A DNA stretch of 64,000 nucleotides, taken from NCBI GenBank assembly GCA_963725395.1, contig CAVRYH010000005.1:310001-374000 (forward strand). The letters are read 5' to 3'. A model generated the notes under the pieces. It was not told where the DNA came from and did no database searches. It saw nothing but the letters and a program-made list of their open reading frames with translations. Shown here piece by piece: positions 1 through 8,197 of this stretch. Numbering within the stretch: the stretch's first letter is position 1; each line of letters opens with the position of its first letter. Source of the DNA: Bog-756 sp963725395 (lineage in GTDB: Bacteria; Actinomycetota; Acidimicrobiia; Acidimicrobiales; RAAP-2). The position numbers were made by a program, and so were the translations under genes.

Positions 1-747
1 GAGACCTTCCCGGAGTGGACGCTCGCCGCGCTGGAGGCCAACGGTGCGCTGGTCTTTCGCGATCTGAACCTCGATGACGAGGCCCAGGTGGCGTTCAGCC
101 GCAGGCTCGGCACGGTGGAGAAGCTCGGTCGTGGTGAGAACCCCGAGATCTTCCTGGTGACGCTCGACCCGGCGAGGAACCCGGCGGCGGCCTACCTGAA
201 GGGCACCTTCGATTGGCACATCGACGGCTGCACCGACGACGTCCCCATCATGGCCACCATGCTCAGTGCCCGTGCCGTGGCCGAATCTGGTGGCGAGACC
301 GAGTTCGCCAGCTCCTACCAGGCCTACGAGGACCTGTCCGACGAGGAGAAGGCGCGCTGCGAGTCGGTCCGGGTGGTCCACACCATCGAGGCGTCCCAGC
401 GCCTGCAGAACCCCAATCCCTCGCCCGAGGCGCTCGAGATGATGCGCCAGCGGCCGGCCAAGGAGCACCCGCTCGTCTGGACCCACCGATCGGGCCGCAA
501 ATCCCTCGTGCTCGGCGCCACCGCTGATTATGTCGTCGGTATGCCCCCCGACGAGAGCCGCACCTTTCTCGACGACCTACTCCTCCGTGCCACCGCCCCA
601 GAGCGGGTCTACCGCCACGAATGGAGGGTCGGCGATGTCGTGGTCTGGGACAATCGCGGGGTGCTCCACCGGGCTCTTCCCTACGATCCGGCCTCACCCC
701 GGGATATGCACCGCACGACCTTCGCGGGCGACGAGCCGATCCAGTGA
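1..747 (+). CDS. TauD/TfdA-family Fe(II)/2-oxoglutarate dioxygenase, 5' truncated by window edge
   Basis: The reading frame is open from base 1, so the N-terminus lies outside the window. The visible 248 codons include the family's HxD iron-binding motif (WHIDG, near base 220) and the distal His in a VLHRALPYDP stretch near the C-terminus, preceded by the usual VWDNR element. Family members are cytoplasmic non-haem iron enzymes that couple 2-oxoglutarate decarboxylation to hydroxylation of an organic substrate such as taurine, alkyl sulfates or phenoxyacetates. The stop overlaps the next gene's GTG start (GTGA), so it is probably co-transcribed with the SDR and the CMD-family gene. The substrate is not deducible. 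The family call is firm. Confidence 0.85.
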   Translation, partial: ETFPEWTLAALEANGALVFRDLNLDDEAQVAFSRRLGTVEKLGRGENPEIFLVTLDPARNPAAAYLKGTFDWHIDGCTDDVPIMATMLSARAVAESGGETEFASSYQAYEDLSDEEKARCESVRVVHTIEASQRLQNPNPSPEALEMMRQRPAKEHPLVWTHRSGRKSLVLGATADYVVGMPPDESRTFLDDLLLRATAPERVYRHEWRVGDVVVWDNRGVLHRALPYDPASPRDMHRTTFAGDEPIQ

Positions 748-1529
748 GTGGCGCAGGCGCGGCTGCGGCCGCACGCGACCTGCACGGCAAGGTGGCCGTC
801 GTGACCGGCGGTGGTTCGGGGATCGGACTGGCCATCAGCGAGCGGCTGGCCGCAGACGGCGCCGCGGTCGGCGTCCTGGATCGGAACGCCGCATCGGCCG
901 ACGAGACGGCGGCCAAGATCACCGCCTCCGGCGGAGAGGCGATCGGAGTCGAGGCCGACGTCACCGATCGCTCCGGGGTTGAGGCGGCCATAGACCATGT
1001 CGTGCAGAGCCTCGGTGCTCCCACGATCCTCGTCAACAACGCCGGAGTCGAGCACTTCGGCCCATTCCTCAAGATCGACCTCGAGACGTGGCAGCGGGTG
1101 CTCGGGGTGAATCTCACCGGCACCTACCACTGCTGCCAGGTCGTGATCCCCCACATGCTCGAGGCGGGCTGGGGTCGCATCGTCAACATCTCGTCGTCGA
1201 GCGCCCAGGGAGGCCAACCCTTCATGGCCGTGTACGTATCGTCGAAGGCCGGAGTCATCGGGCTCACCAAGTCGCTGGCGCTCGAGTTCGGGCCCAAGGG
1301 AATCACCGTTAACACCATCCCCCCGGGATTCATCGACACGCCGATGTTGCGGGCCAGCGAGTCCAAGGGCCGTCTCGGGGGGAAGGTCGAGGAGCACGAG
1401 CTGCGCACGCCGGTGCGTCGGATCGGCCGCCCCGAGGACATCGCCGCGGCCACCGCCTTCCTGGTCACCGAGGAGGCGGCCTACATCACCGGCCAAGTGA
1501 TCGGCGTCAACGGCGGACGCAACACCTGA
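744..1529 (+). CDS. Short-chain dehydrogenase/reductase (SDR), FabG-like
   Basis: A classical SDR of about 261 residues and cytoplasmic NAD(P)-dependent oxidoreductase. It shows the cofactor-binding TGGGSGIG motif, the structural NNAG motif, the catalytic Ser region (NISSSSA) and the YVSSK catalytic Tyr/Lys pair, with a C-terminal ITGQVIGVNGG. The frame stays open further upstream, but a GTG at 744 overlaps the upstream stop as GTGA and gives the usual length, so it was chosen. It sits between a dioxygenase and a carboxymuconolactone-decarboxylase-like gene, so it may oxidise the hydroxylated product of the former. The substrate is unknown. Confidence 0.85.
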   Translation: MSGAGAAAAARDLHGKVAVVTGGGSGIGLAISERLAADGAAVGVLDRNAASADETAAKITASGGEAIGVEADVTDRSGVEAAIDHVVQSLGAPTILVNNAGVEHFGPFLKIDLETWQRVLGVNLTGTYHCCQVVIPHMLEAGWGRIVNISSSSAQGGQPFMAVYVSSKAGVIGLTKSLALEFGPKGITVNTIPPGFIDTPMLRASESKGRLGGKVEEHELRTPVRRIGRPEDIAAATAFLVTEEAAYITGQVIGVNGGRNT

Positions 1530-1530
1530 C

Positions 1531-2115
1531 ATGGGTCGGGTCGATCCGATTCCACCCGGTGCGTGGCCGCCGGGGATGGCCGATGCCATCGCCGCGCTCC
1601 GGCCGCCCAACCCTCGGTACCCGTTCCCATCCCGTGACCCGTCGCGCCCGAAAGGCCTGAATGCCCTCGGCCTGCTCGCCCACCACCCCGAGCTCACCAC
1701 CGCCTACCACCACTTCAACGGACATGTTCTGTTCGCGTCGACGATCACACCCCGCCAGCGTGAGCTTCTGGTGCTCCGGGTGGCCGTGCTCCGCGACGCG
1801 GCGTACGAGTGGGCGCAGCACGCGGTGTTGGCGGGCGACGCCGGCATCACCAGTGCCGAGCTCGATCAAGTCAAGTCGGGCCCCGGTGCCGGGGGTTGGT
1901 CACCGTTCGAAGCCGCCCTGCTCACCGCGGCAGACGAGCTGGTGAGCGACGCATGCCTGTCCGAAGACACCTGGACGACGCTGGCCGCCGAGTTCGACAC
2001 CCAGCAGCTCATGGACGTCGTGTTCACCGTTGGCGCCTACGACCTGCTCGCCATGGCGTTCCGCACCTTCGGCGTCGAGCTCGATGACGACCTGCAGGAC
2101 CGGACCTCGTCCTGA
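1531..2115 (+). CDS. Carboxymuconolactone decarboxylase (CMD)/AhpD-like family protein
   Basis: A 194-residue all-helical protein that starts one base after the SDR stop and is probably in the same operon. The central RQRELLVLRVA and YEWAQH segments match the CMD-like family (CMD, AhpD-like). The Cys-x-x-Cys pair of peroxidase-type AhpD is absent, leaving only the His of EWAQH. The protein is therefore unlikely to be an alkylhydroperoxidase and is closer to the large set of uncharacterised CMD-like proteins found in actinobacterial degradation clusters. Family call good, activity unknown. Confidence 0.8.
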   Translation: MGRVDPIPPGAWPPGMADAIAALRPPNPRYPFPSRDPSRPKGLNALGLLAHHPELTTAYHHFNGHVLFASTITPRQRELLVLRVAVLRDAAYEWAQHAVLAGDAGITSAELDQVKSGPGAGGWSPFEAALLTAADELVSDACLSEDTWTTLAAEFDTQQLMDVVFTVGAYDLLAMAFRTFGVELDDDLQDRTSS

Positions 2116-2156
2116 TGCCGGCCGGGAGGCCCTGAGGCGGCTGGCCTGGGGCCGAT

Positions 2157-2465
2157 TCAGCCCATGGGGGCGAAGCCGTCACCCGGCGCCTCGACATGGA
2201 CGATCTCGGGTACGGCGGCGAGCCAGGTGGCGAGCTGGGCGCTGGCCGTCTTGAAGTGCTCGGACTGGACGTGTGCCTCACCCGCGGCCGCGTCTTTGAA
2301 TGCCTCGACCAGGACGTAGACGTTGGGGTCGTCGACGCTCCGGGACCATTCGAAACAGATGTTCCCGGGCTCTGCACGGGTGGCGGCGGTGAAGTCCGCC
2401 ACCAGGTCGACCCAGTCGTCGGCGTATTTGGATCGCACCCTTTGCTTCACGACGATGAAGATCAC
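2157..2465 (-). CDS. Antibiotic biosynthesis monooxygenase (ABM)-like small protein
   Basis: A ferredoxin-like alpha/beta protein of about 102 residues. It begins with an IFIVVKQRV strand, carries the ABM-type EPGNICFEWSRS segment and the YVLVEAFKD segment, and has an H-x2-SEHF-like helix (HVQSEHFK). Members of this family are cofactor-free monooxygenases or dimeric haem- or quinone-handling proteins. The GTG at 2465 was chosen over an upstream in-frame ATG because GGAGGG lies about eight bases before it and the homologous fold starts there. It is convergent with the CMD gene. Confidence 0.75.
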   Translation of the reverse strand: MIFIVVKQRVRSKYADDWVDLVADFTAATRAEPGNICFEWSRSVDDPNVYVLVEAFKDAAAGEAHVQSEHFKTASAQLATWLAAVPEIVHVEAPGDGFAPMG

Positions 2466-2582
2466 GCCGGTTTCCCTCCAGGCTCGCGTGTCAGGACGGT
2501 CCGGAGTGTAGCGCCGGGGCATCCGGAGAGCCCGGAACCATCGAATCACGGCACGGCGCTGGATTGGGCGTCGGACGACGTG

Positions 2583-3506
2583 TCAGTCGAAGTGTGATTC
2601 CCGCTGGCGCAGTATCGCGCACAGGGTCTGGTTGTACGGGGCCTCCATGCCCAGCTCGTGGCTGAGGTCGACGACCTGTCCGTTGATCGCATCCACTTCC
2701 GAGGTCCGCCCGGCAAGGTGGTCGAGGCGCATCGACGGGCTCGCATCTGGGATTGTGGCTGCGAACTCGGTCACGTAGGCCAGTGGGTCGTCGAAGGTGA
2801 ACGGGATTCCCTTGGCCGCACCCACCCGGTACGCCTCCATCGTGCAGCCGAGGGCCACCGCCCACAGTTCGGGAGTGGCCATGAGCTCGCCCACGGTCAC
2901 GTCGAAGGCCGCGCACGGAGCGCTGAGGGTGACGTTGCAGAGAAATTTCTCCCAGATCATCAGCTGGACATCGGCGAACGCCTTCACCGTGAAGCCCGCC
3001 TCGCGCCACACCTGCTCGATGCCGAGCACCCGCTCGGTCAGGCCACCTTGCATCTCACCGATCCGTATGAGGCGCATGCCCTCGTGGTGCACGTGGCCCG
3101 GCTCGGGTATCGCCGATCCGAACCCCTCGGCGATGCCGAGCACGATGTGGTGTTCGGGCAGGTGGCGGGCCACCCGCTCGCCGGATCCGAGTCCGTTCTG
3201 GAAGGCCATGACGATGCTGTCTGGTTGCAGCAGCGGGGCGATCCTGGCTGCGGCTTCCTCGACGTGCTGGGCCTTCGTCGCGATCACCCACACGTCACAG
3301 GTTCCGGCCTCTTCGGGCGTATGGCCAGTGTTCAGCCCGTCGACGACGAAACTGCCGCTGGCACCCGAGACGCTCAGTCCCGACTTGGCGATGACGTCGA
3401 CGTGCTCCTGCCAGACATCGATCGCCCACACCTCGTGCCCGGCCTTGCCCAGCAGGCCGGCGTAGACGGACCCCATCGCCCCGGTTCCGACGATCGCGAT
3501 CTTCAC
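2583..3506 (-). CDS. 2-dehydropantoate 2-reductase (ketopantoate reductase)-like oxidoreductase
   Basis: A 307-residue protein with an N-terminal Rossmann motif (GTGAMGSVYAG), a mid-domain ATKAQH segment (the ketopantoate-reductase T-K region), a FQNGLG motif and a C-terminal helical domain containing WEKFLCNV, where the Lys matches the catalytic position of PanE/ApbA proteins. PanE reduces ketopantoate with NADPH in pantothenate synthesis. Divergent family members in catabolic clusters often act on other 2-oxo acids, so the symbol panE is withheld. The GTG start at 3506 is preceded by GGAGAAT. Upstream codons in frame lack homology. Confidence 0.8.
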   Translation of the reverse strand: MKIAIVGTGAMGSVYAGLLGKAGHEVWAIDVWQEHVDVIAKSGLSVSGASGSFVVDGLNTGHTPEEAGTCDVWVIATKAQHVEEAAARIAPLLQPDSIVMAFQNGLGSGERVARHLPEHHIVLGIAEGFGSAIPEPGHVHHEGMRLIRIGEMQGGLTERVLGIEQVWREAGFTVKAFADVQLMIWEKFLCNVTLSAPCAAFDVTVGELMATPELWAVALGCTMEAYRVGAAKGIPFTFDDPLAYVTEFAATIPDASPSMRLDHLAGRTSEVDAINGQVVDLSHELGMEAPYNQTLCAILRQRESHFD

Positions 3507-3680
3507 GGCATTCTCCAACGACGAGGCTCTCGAGTTCCCGCGCCCGCCTGCGCTGTCAACCCTTGTCCCGGGCGATACCCGATGGCCACCACTGAGGCCG
3601 ACCGGCAACGTTAGCCCCTGCACCAGCGGCAAACCAGCGACAGCTGCCAAGGAACCGTCGGAACACGACGACATCTGAGG

Positions 3681-4453
3681 CTACTCCGTAGGAGGCACCC
3701 AGGCCGGCGGTCGCTTCTCCATGAACGCTCGCATGCCCTCACGTGGTTCCTCCGAGTGCTCGAGTGCCCAGAACATCGTCTCGTAGTCGATGAGCCCGTA
3801 CCGCTCGTTCAACATGCGCTTCACGTGCATCCGGGCCATCGGCGCGGTCGCCAACACCTCACCGCGGCGTCGAGGGCCGACTCGCGCAGTCGATCGTGCT
3901 CGACGACGCGCGACAGCAGCCCCATCCGGAGGGCCTCGGCCGCATCGAACGAACGGGCCGACAACAAGAGGTCCCGGGCCATTGCCAGACCGACGTGGGC
4001 CGGCAGGGCCGCCGCATAGGTCGCATCGGGTATCCCCCTCAGGAGCTCAGGGATGCGGAAGGTGGCGCGATCGCTGGCGATCGCTATGTCGGCCATCATG
4101 GCGACCAGCAGACCGCCGGCCTGGCAGATCCCGTTGACCGCGGCGATGACCGGCGCCTGGCTGTCCCGGATGGCGAGGAACGGGAGCACGTCCTGGCCGG
4201 TCACGTTGGGCGACGACTCGTTCTGCTCCCTCCGGCCGCCAAGGTCCCCTCCCGGTGCGAAGACGTCGCTGACACCGGTGATGATCAAGGCGGCCAGGTC
4301 GGGATCGGAGTTCACGAGACGGACCGCTCGTTTCAGCCCGTAGTACATGGCGGGGGTGAAGGCATTCCTCGCCGAGGGGCGGTCGATCACGCACCACGCG
4401 ATCCGCCCCTGGCGCTCAAGGCGCAGGTGCGGTGTACCGAGGTCATCGTTCAT
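3681..4453 (-). pseudogene. Enoyl-CoA hydratase/isomerase family gene with a 1-base frameshift near its 3' end
   Basis: From ATG 4453 the frame encodes a crotonase-fold protein: RPSARNAFTP, the APGGDLGG oxyanion segment and NGICQAGGLLVAMMADIAIA. After the AALDAAV-type helix the frame runs into nonsense and stops at 3821. One base deeper, the other frame continues the family C-terminus (a GLIDYETMFWALEHSEE stretch, then GMRAFMEKRPPAW) to a TAG at 3681. Adding one base around 3855-3865 restores a 257-residue protein, the normal crotonase length. The Glu equivalent to Glu144 is not visible, while the second one (IPELLRGI) is present. It is either a pseudogene or a sequencing error; see findings. 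Confidence 0.8.
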
Positions 4454-4847
4454 GAGCAGCCGTCCAGCCCAACCACGGAGGTGAGGCTACCGGCGTGCCG
4501 GCAAGGCGTCCCGCCGGAGGCGTCGAGGGTTCCGGGGTAGGGGCCACGGAGGCCTACTCCCGGGTCCCGGCGCGAAATCCCCGTTCTCCGGCTGACGGGC
4601 GCCGGCGCGCCCACGCTCGGAGGCCGACAAGCTGGGTGAACGGTCCCGTCCTTCCGCGTCGCGGAAACACTTTCGCCCGCAAACAGTAAGTGTGCTTTCT
4701 CTATTTGGTATACGGTGTTCTGTCGCAGGAAGAACGTATGAGAGGGTCGTCGCCGGTCGTGTCGGCGGCAGGGACGAGCGGTTGAACGAGTAGCTGGCGA
4801 CCTGACCCTGTGGGCGGGGAGCGAGTGGCACAAAGGGGGAGCTCCGG
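4454..4847. promoter_or_regulatory. 394-bp intergenic region, divergent promoters for the hydratase (-) and the ABC transporter operon (+)
   Basis: No gene is supported here. Base composition becomes noticeably more AT-rich around 4680-4740, which suggests promoter DNA. It contains a GTATAC hexamer and, at 4709-4721, a weak copy of the window's recurrent inverted repeat (TATAC-GGT-GTTCT). The transporter GTG at 4848 is preceded by AGGGGGA with seven-base spacing. Confidence 0.5.
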
Positions 4848-6872
4848 GTGCTTCAATTCGTGATCGCGGGACTGGTGCTCGGCGGTATCTACGCGATCGC
4901 GTCCGCCGGCCTGGTGATCACGTACACGTCCTCAGGCATTCTCAATTTCGCCTTCGGTGCCATGGCCTTTTTCATCGCCCGCTTCTACTACTACCTGCAC
5001 ACGCAGGAGAGCTGGGGTATTCCGGCGGCCGGCGTCGTGTCCATCGTCATCGCCGCACCGGCACTCGGGATCCTGCTCTACGTCATCCTCTTTCGGCACC
5101 TCAAACTGTCCTCCCCCCTGACCAAGGTGGTGGCAACCATTGGGCTCTCGGTCGCGCTTCCCTCGCTCGCCACACTGATCTTCGGTAACGGGGCCATCCA
5201 GCAGGCGCCGGGCCTGGCTCCGGAGCCGGTCAAGGTCTTTCACTTCCTCGGTGTACCGGTAACGATGGACCAGATCATCGTCTACGGCTCCGTCGTGGTC
5301 ATCGTGGTGGCCGGCGCATTGGTGCTGAAGTACAGCGACGTCGGTCTCAAAGTGCGGGCCATGGTGGACTCGACGGCGATGACCGACCTGTCGGGCACCA
5401 ATCCGACGGCCATCTCGATCGGTGTCTGGGCGGTCAGCACCTTTTTGGCCGGACTGACCGGGGTGCTCGCCGCCCCGGTCATCGGACTCGACCCAGTCAA
5501 CTTCACGCTGCTCATCGCCGCGTCCTTCGCCGCGGTTATCGCCGCCAAGCTCCGGAGCCTGCCGGTGGCGGTCGGGGTGGCGCTCCTCATGGGGGTGGCG
5601 ACGTCACTGATCCAGCGTTATCTGCCACCGGCCAGTGCTTGGACCAGCGAGATTATCGACGCCGTCCCCTTCATCGTCATTGCCATCGTCCTCATCTACA
5701 ACCTCATCCGCCGGGGCCGGGTGGGGGAGACCGAGGGGTGGGGCGGCGCGCTGGACCGGGCCATCACACCCCAAGGAGAGAGCAAGCTCGCCGCATCGAC
5801 TTCGGGCGTCGTCGAGACCGCTTCACTCAATTTCTTCGGCCGCTACGCGGGGCCGTTGGTGCTCATCGCCCTCGCCATCGTCTTGCCGCTCATCGTCGGT
5901 GGCTACTGGGTGGGCCTGACCGCACAGGCCTTCGCCTTCGGGGTGATCTTCCTCTCGTGGACGCTGGTGACGGGCGAAGGGGGCATGCTCTGGCTCTGCC
6001 AGATCACCTTTGCTGGCGTGGGCGCCCTCACCACCGCAGAGTTCGCCAACCATCTCGGGTGGCCGGTACTCGCCTCTGTGGTCGTCGGGGGCGTCGTCGC
6101 AATGGGACTGGGCGCACTCATCGGCTTTCTGAGTATCCGTCTCGGTGACCTCTACGTCGCCCTGGTGACGCTCACCTTCGGGTTGTTGGTCGAGAACCTG
6201 GTATTCACTTTGCCGAGCTTCGTCAACCAGGGCCTCGGAGTGACCCTCAACCGACCGGACTTCGCGACGTCGGACATCTCGTTCACGTACCTGTGCCTGG
6301 TGGCCTTCGTCATCGTGTCGCTCTTCATCGTCAACCTCCGTCGATCTACCACCGGCCTTGCCCTGAATGCGGCCCGCTGGAGTGAATCCGGGGCCCGGAC
6401 ATCCGGGATCAGTGTCGTGCAGATGAAGGTCCTGGCCGGGTCCACCGCCGCCTTCATTGCCGGCGTCGGTGGTGGACTGCTGGCGGTAGCGCAGACGACG
6501 GTCGTGCCCAGCGAGTTCGCCACCTTTGCCGGGATCGTGTGGTTCGCCGCGCTGGTGACCATCGGAATCCGGTCCACGGCGGCGGCGCTGGTGGCCGGCC
6601 TCGCCTTCGTCATGCTCCCGGCCGTGGTCCAGGCGTACCTTCCCGCCTGGACGGCGAACCTGCTGCCGGTGATCTTCGGCCTCGGTGCCATCTCGGCCGC
6701 CAAGTATCCCGACGGCATCCTGGCCGAACAGAGTCGGCGATTGCGGCGACTGCTGGAGCGGGTGGCACCGGACAGCCTCGCTGACGACCACTTCATCGAA
6801 GAAGTCGGTGCCGGTGTGGCCCAGACCGAGGCGGTCGCACCCGCTCCCGAGGTTGCCGGGCAGGTCTCGTGA
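4848..6872 (+). CDS. Fused branched-chain amino-acid-type ABC transporter permease (LivH-LivM)
   Basis: A 674-residue membrane protein. Residues 1 to about 290 are a LivH-type permease: an N-terminal GLVLGGIYAIASAGL segment, several hydrophobic helices and a cytoplasmic-loop region (LKVRAMVDSTAMTDLSGTNP). After a polar linker at about 290-325, residues from about 330 form a LivM-type permease with its own helices and a LALNAARWSESGARTSGIS loop. LivH and LivM are usually separate proteins that form the heterodimeric channel; here both halves sit in one chain. It overlaps livG by four bases. HAAT-family importers with this gene set often take up aromatic or other organic acids in catabolic loci. 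The GTG start has a good ribosome-binding site. Confidence 0.9.
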   Translation: MLQFVIAGLVLGGIYAIASAGLVITYTSSGILNFAFGAMAFFIARFYYYLHTQESWGIPAAGVVSIVIAAPALGILLYVILFRHLKLSSPLTKVVATIGLSVALPSLATLIFGNGAIQQAPGLAPEPVKVFHFLGVPVTMDQIIVYGSVVVIVVAGALVLKYSDVGLKVRAMVDSTAMTDLSGTNPTAISIGVWAVSTFLAGLTGVLAAPVIGLDPVNFTLLIAASFAAVIAAKLRSLPVAVGVALLMGVATSLIQRYLPPASAWTSEIIDAVPFIVIAIVLIYNLIRRGRVGETEGWGGALDRAITPQGESKLAASTSGVVETASLNFFGRYAGPLVLIALAIVLPLIVGGYWVGLTAQAFAFGVIFLSWTLVTGEGGMLWLCQITFAGVGALTTAEFANHLGWPVLASVVVGGVVAMGLGALIGFLSIRLGDLYVALVTLTFGLLVENLVFTLPSFVNQGLGVTLNRPDFATSDISFTYLCLVAFVIVSLFIVNLRRSTTGLALNAARWSESGARTSGISVVQMKVLAGSTAAFIAGVGGGLLAVAQTTVVPSEFATFAGIVWFAALVTIGIRSTAAALVAGLAFVMLPAVVQAYLPAWTANLLPVIFGLGAISAAKYPDGILAEQSRRLRRLLERVAPDSLADDHFIEEVGAGVAQTEAVAPAPEVAGQVS

Positions 6873-7744
6873 CGGCCACCGTGACCAATCCCGGGGAACC
6901 GGACGGCGCCATCGGGGGGGAGTCCCTGGCGCTGGCGGCCATCGACATCACCGTCCGCTTCGGAGGACTGACCGCGCTCTCCGCCGTGTCGCTCGATGTT
7001 CCGCGGGGGAGCATCGTCGGACTGGTCGGGCCGAACGGCGCCGGGAAGTCGACGCTGCTGAGTGTCCTGTCCGGGCTCCTCAGTCCCAACTCCGGGAAGG
7101 TCTGGCTGCAGGGTCACGACGTAACCGATATGTCGGCCCGGTTGCGAGCAACCCGCGGCCAGGCCAGGACGTTCCAGCAGCCCGAGTTGTTCATGGGGTT
7201 GACAGTGCGCGAGCACCTGGTGCTGGCGTACCGGGCCCGCACCGTCCCCTCCCGCATGTGGCGGGACATGCTCGATCCTCGCGCCCTGTTCAGAACCTCA
7301 CCGGGCGAGAACGAGAAGGTCGACGGCCTGCTCGAACTCCTCCATCTGACCCAGGTGGCCAAGGCTCCCGTGGCGGCGCTGCCGTTGGGCGTCATCCGAC
7401 TTGTCGAGGTGGGTCGGGCCCTGGCCAGCGAGCCTCTGGTCCTCCTCCTCGACGAGCCTCTTTCCGGACTCGATCTCCACGGGTCGGAGAACCTGGTCAC
7501 CGTCTTCCGGCGGATCGTCGACGAGGGCAATGGTGGGCTCTCACTGGTCATCGTGGAGCACGATGTCGCGGCCGTGCTCGCCCTGTCGGACTCGGTTGTC
7601 GTCCTCGACTTCGGTGAGCGGATCGCCGTCGGGTCCCCGGAGCATGTGCGCAACGATCCTGCCGTGCGCGCCGCCTACCTGGGCGACGGCGAGGCGCCGA
7701 AACGGTTGGGAGCCGCCTCGCCGGAACCGAGGGAGAGGGCGTGA
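6869..7744 (+). CDS. Branched-chain amino-acid-type ABC transporter ATP-binding protein (LivG-like)
   Basis: A 291-residue nucleotide-binding subunit that energises the fused permease. It has Walker A GPNGAGKST, a Q-loop region (RTFQQPELF) and Walker B VLLLDEPLSGL followed by the H-loop IVEHD. The ABC signature is unusual: where LivG proteins normally carry a YGxQRRLEIARAL-like stretch, this one reads LPLGVIRLVEVGRAL, so the usual Gln and Arg residues are missing. The GTG start overlaps the permease stop. LivG-type proteins have the long helical insertion seen here around residues 110-160. Confidence 0.88.
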   Translation: MTATVTNPGEPDGAIGGESLALAAIDITVRFGGLTALSAVSLDVPRGSIVGLVGPNGAGKSTLLSVLSGLLSPNSGKVWLQGHDVTDMSARLRATRGQARTFQQPELFMGLTVREHLVLAYRARTVPSRMWRDMLDPRALFRTSPGENEKVDGLLELLHLTQVAKAPVAALPLGVIRLVEVGRALASEPLVLLLDEPLSGLDLHGSENLVTVFRRIVDEGNGGLSLVIVEHDVAAVLALSDSVVVLDFGERIAVGSPEHVRNDPAVRAAYLGDGEAPKRLGAASPEPRERA

Positions 7745-7878
7745 CCGCCATCTGTTTCAAGGTCAGTGTCCTCGACGGAGACCTCGGCCCGTGGCCGACA
7801 TCGGCTGAGGCAGAGAGGCAACAGTCGATGCCGTTGGTCGGAGCGCTCGGACAGAGGTTACGAATCGATGAGCGATGA
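7741..7878 (+). CDS. Possible 45-codon small ORF between livG and livF
   Basis: A GTG that overlaps the livG stop as GTGA opens a short frame ending at TGA 7878. The predicted peptide has no recognisable domain. It is listed because the overlap geometry matches the other translationally coupled genes here, but it may simply be spacer DNA. Confidence 0.2.
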   Translation: MTAICFKVSVLDGDLGPWPTSAEAERQQSMPLVGALGQRLRIDER

Positions 7879-8197
7879 CCCGGGCCGGAAGCCAACCAAG
7901 CAGTGGGTTCGGCGCGCACTCGTGGCCGAGGCAGTCGTTGAGGAGCGCAACCGGTTACTCGAGGAGAAGGACGCCATCATCCAGGCCAAGAACTGTACGA
8001 TCTGGGCCCAGGCGGGGGAGATCAGGGCGCTGCGCGGGCGGGCCGACCAGCTCGACAGGCACGAGCCCGTCATGGTCTCAGTGGGCGCGGCAGTCGAGCC
8101 GGTGGTCAGAGGCGAACGCCGTTCCGACCCACCGATTGCGCTACGGTCGCACCTTCCGAATGGGTCGGTCGGGGCCGGAGCAACAGAGGGATTCGCC
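7868..8197 (+). other. In-frame coiled-coil-like extension upstream of livF (or separate small protein)
   Basis: From ATG 7868 the frame stays open into livF without a stop. The first roughly 60 codons look coding (strong third-position GC) and encode a charged helical stretch (VVEERNRLLEEKDAII followed by further heptad-like residues) with high coiled-coil potential. The following 45 codons are low-complexity and less convincing. Either LivF has an unusual N-terminal helical extension, or this is a separate small protein whose stop was lost or which ends nearby. The family is not recognised. Confidence 0.4.

Noticed and set aside
681..1700. 339-codon minus-strand open frame
   Set aside because: Shadow of the SDR and CMD-family genes, without recognisable motifs.
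2658..3614. 318-codon + strand open frame
   Set aside because: Antisense shadow of the ketopantoate-reductase-like gene; no domain and poor codon pattern.
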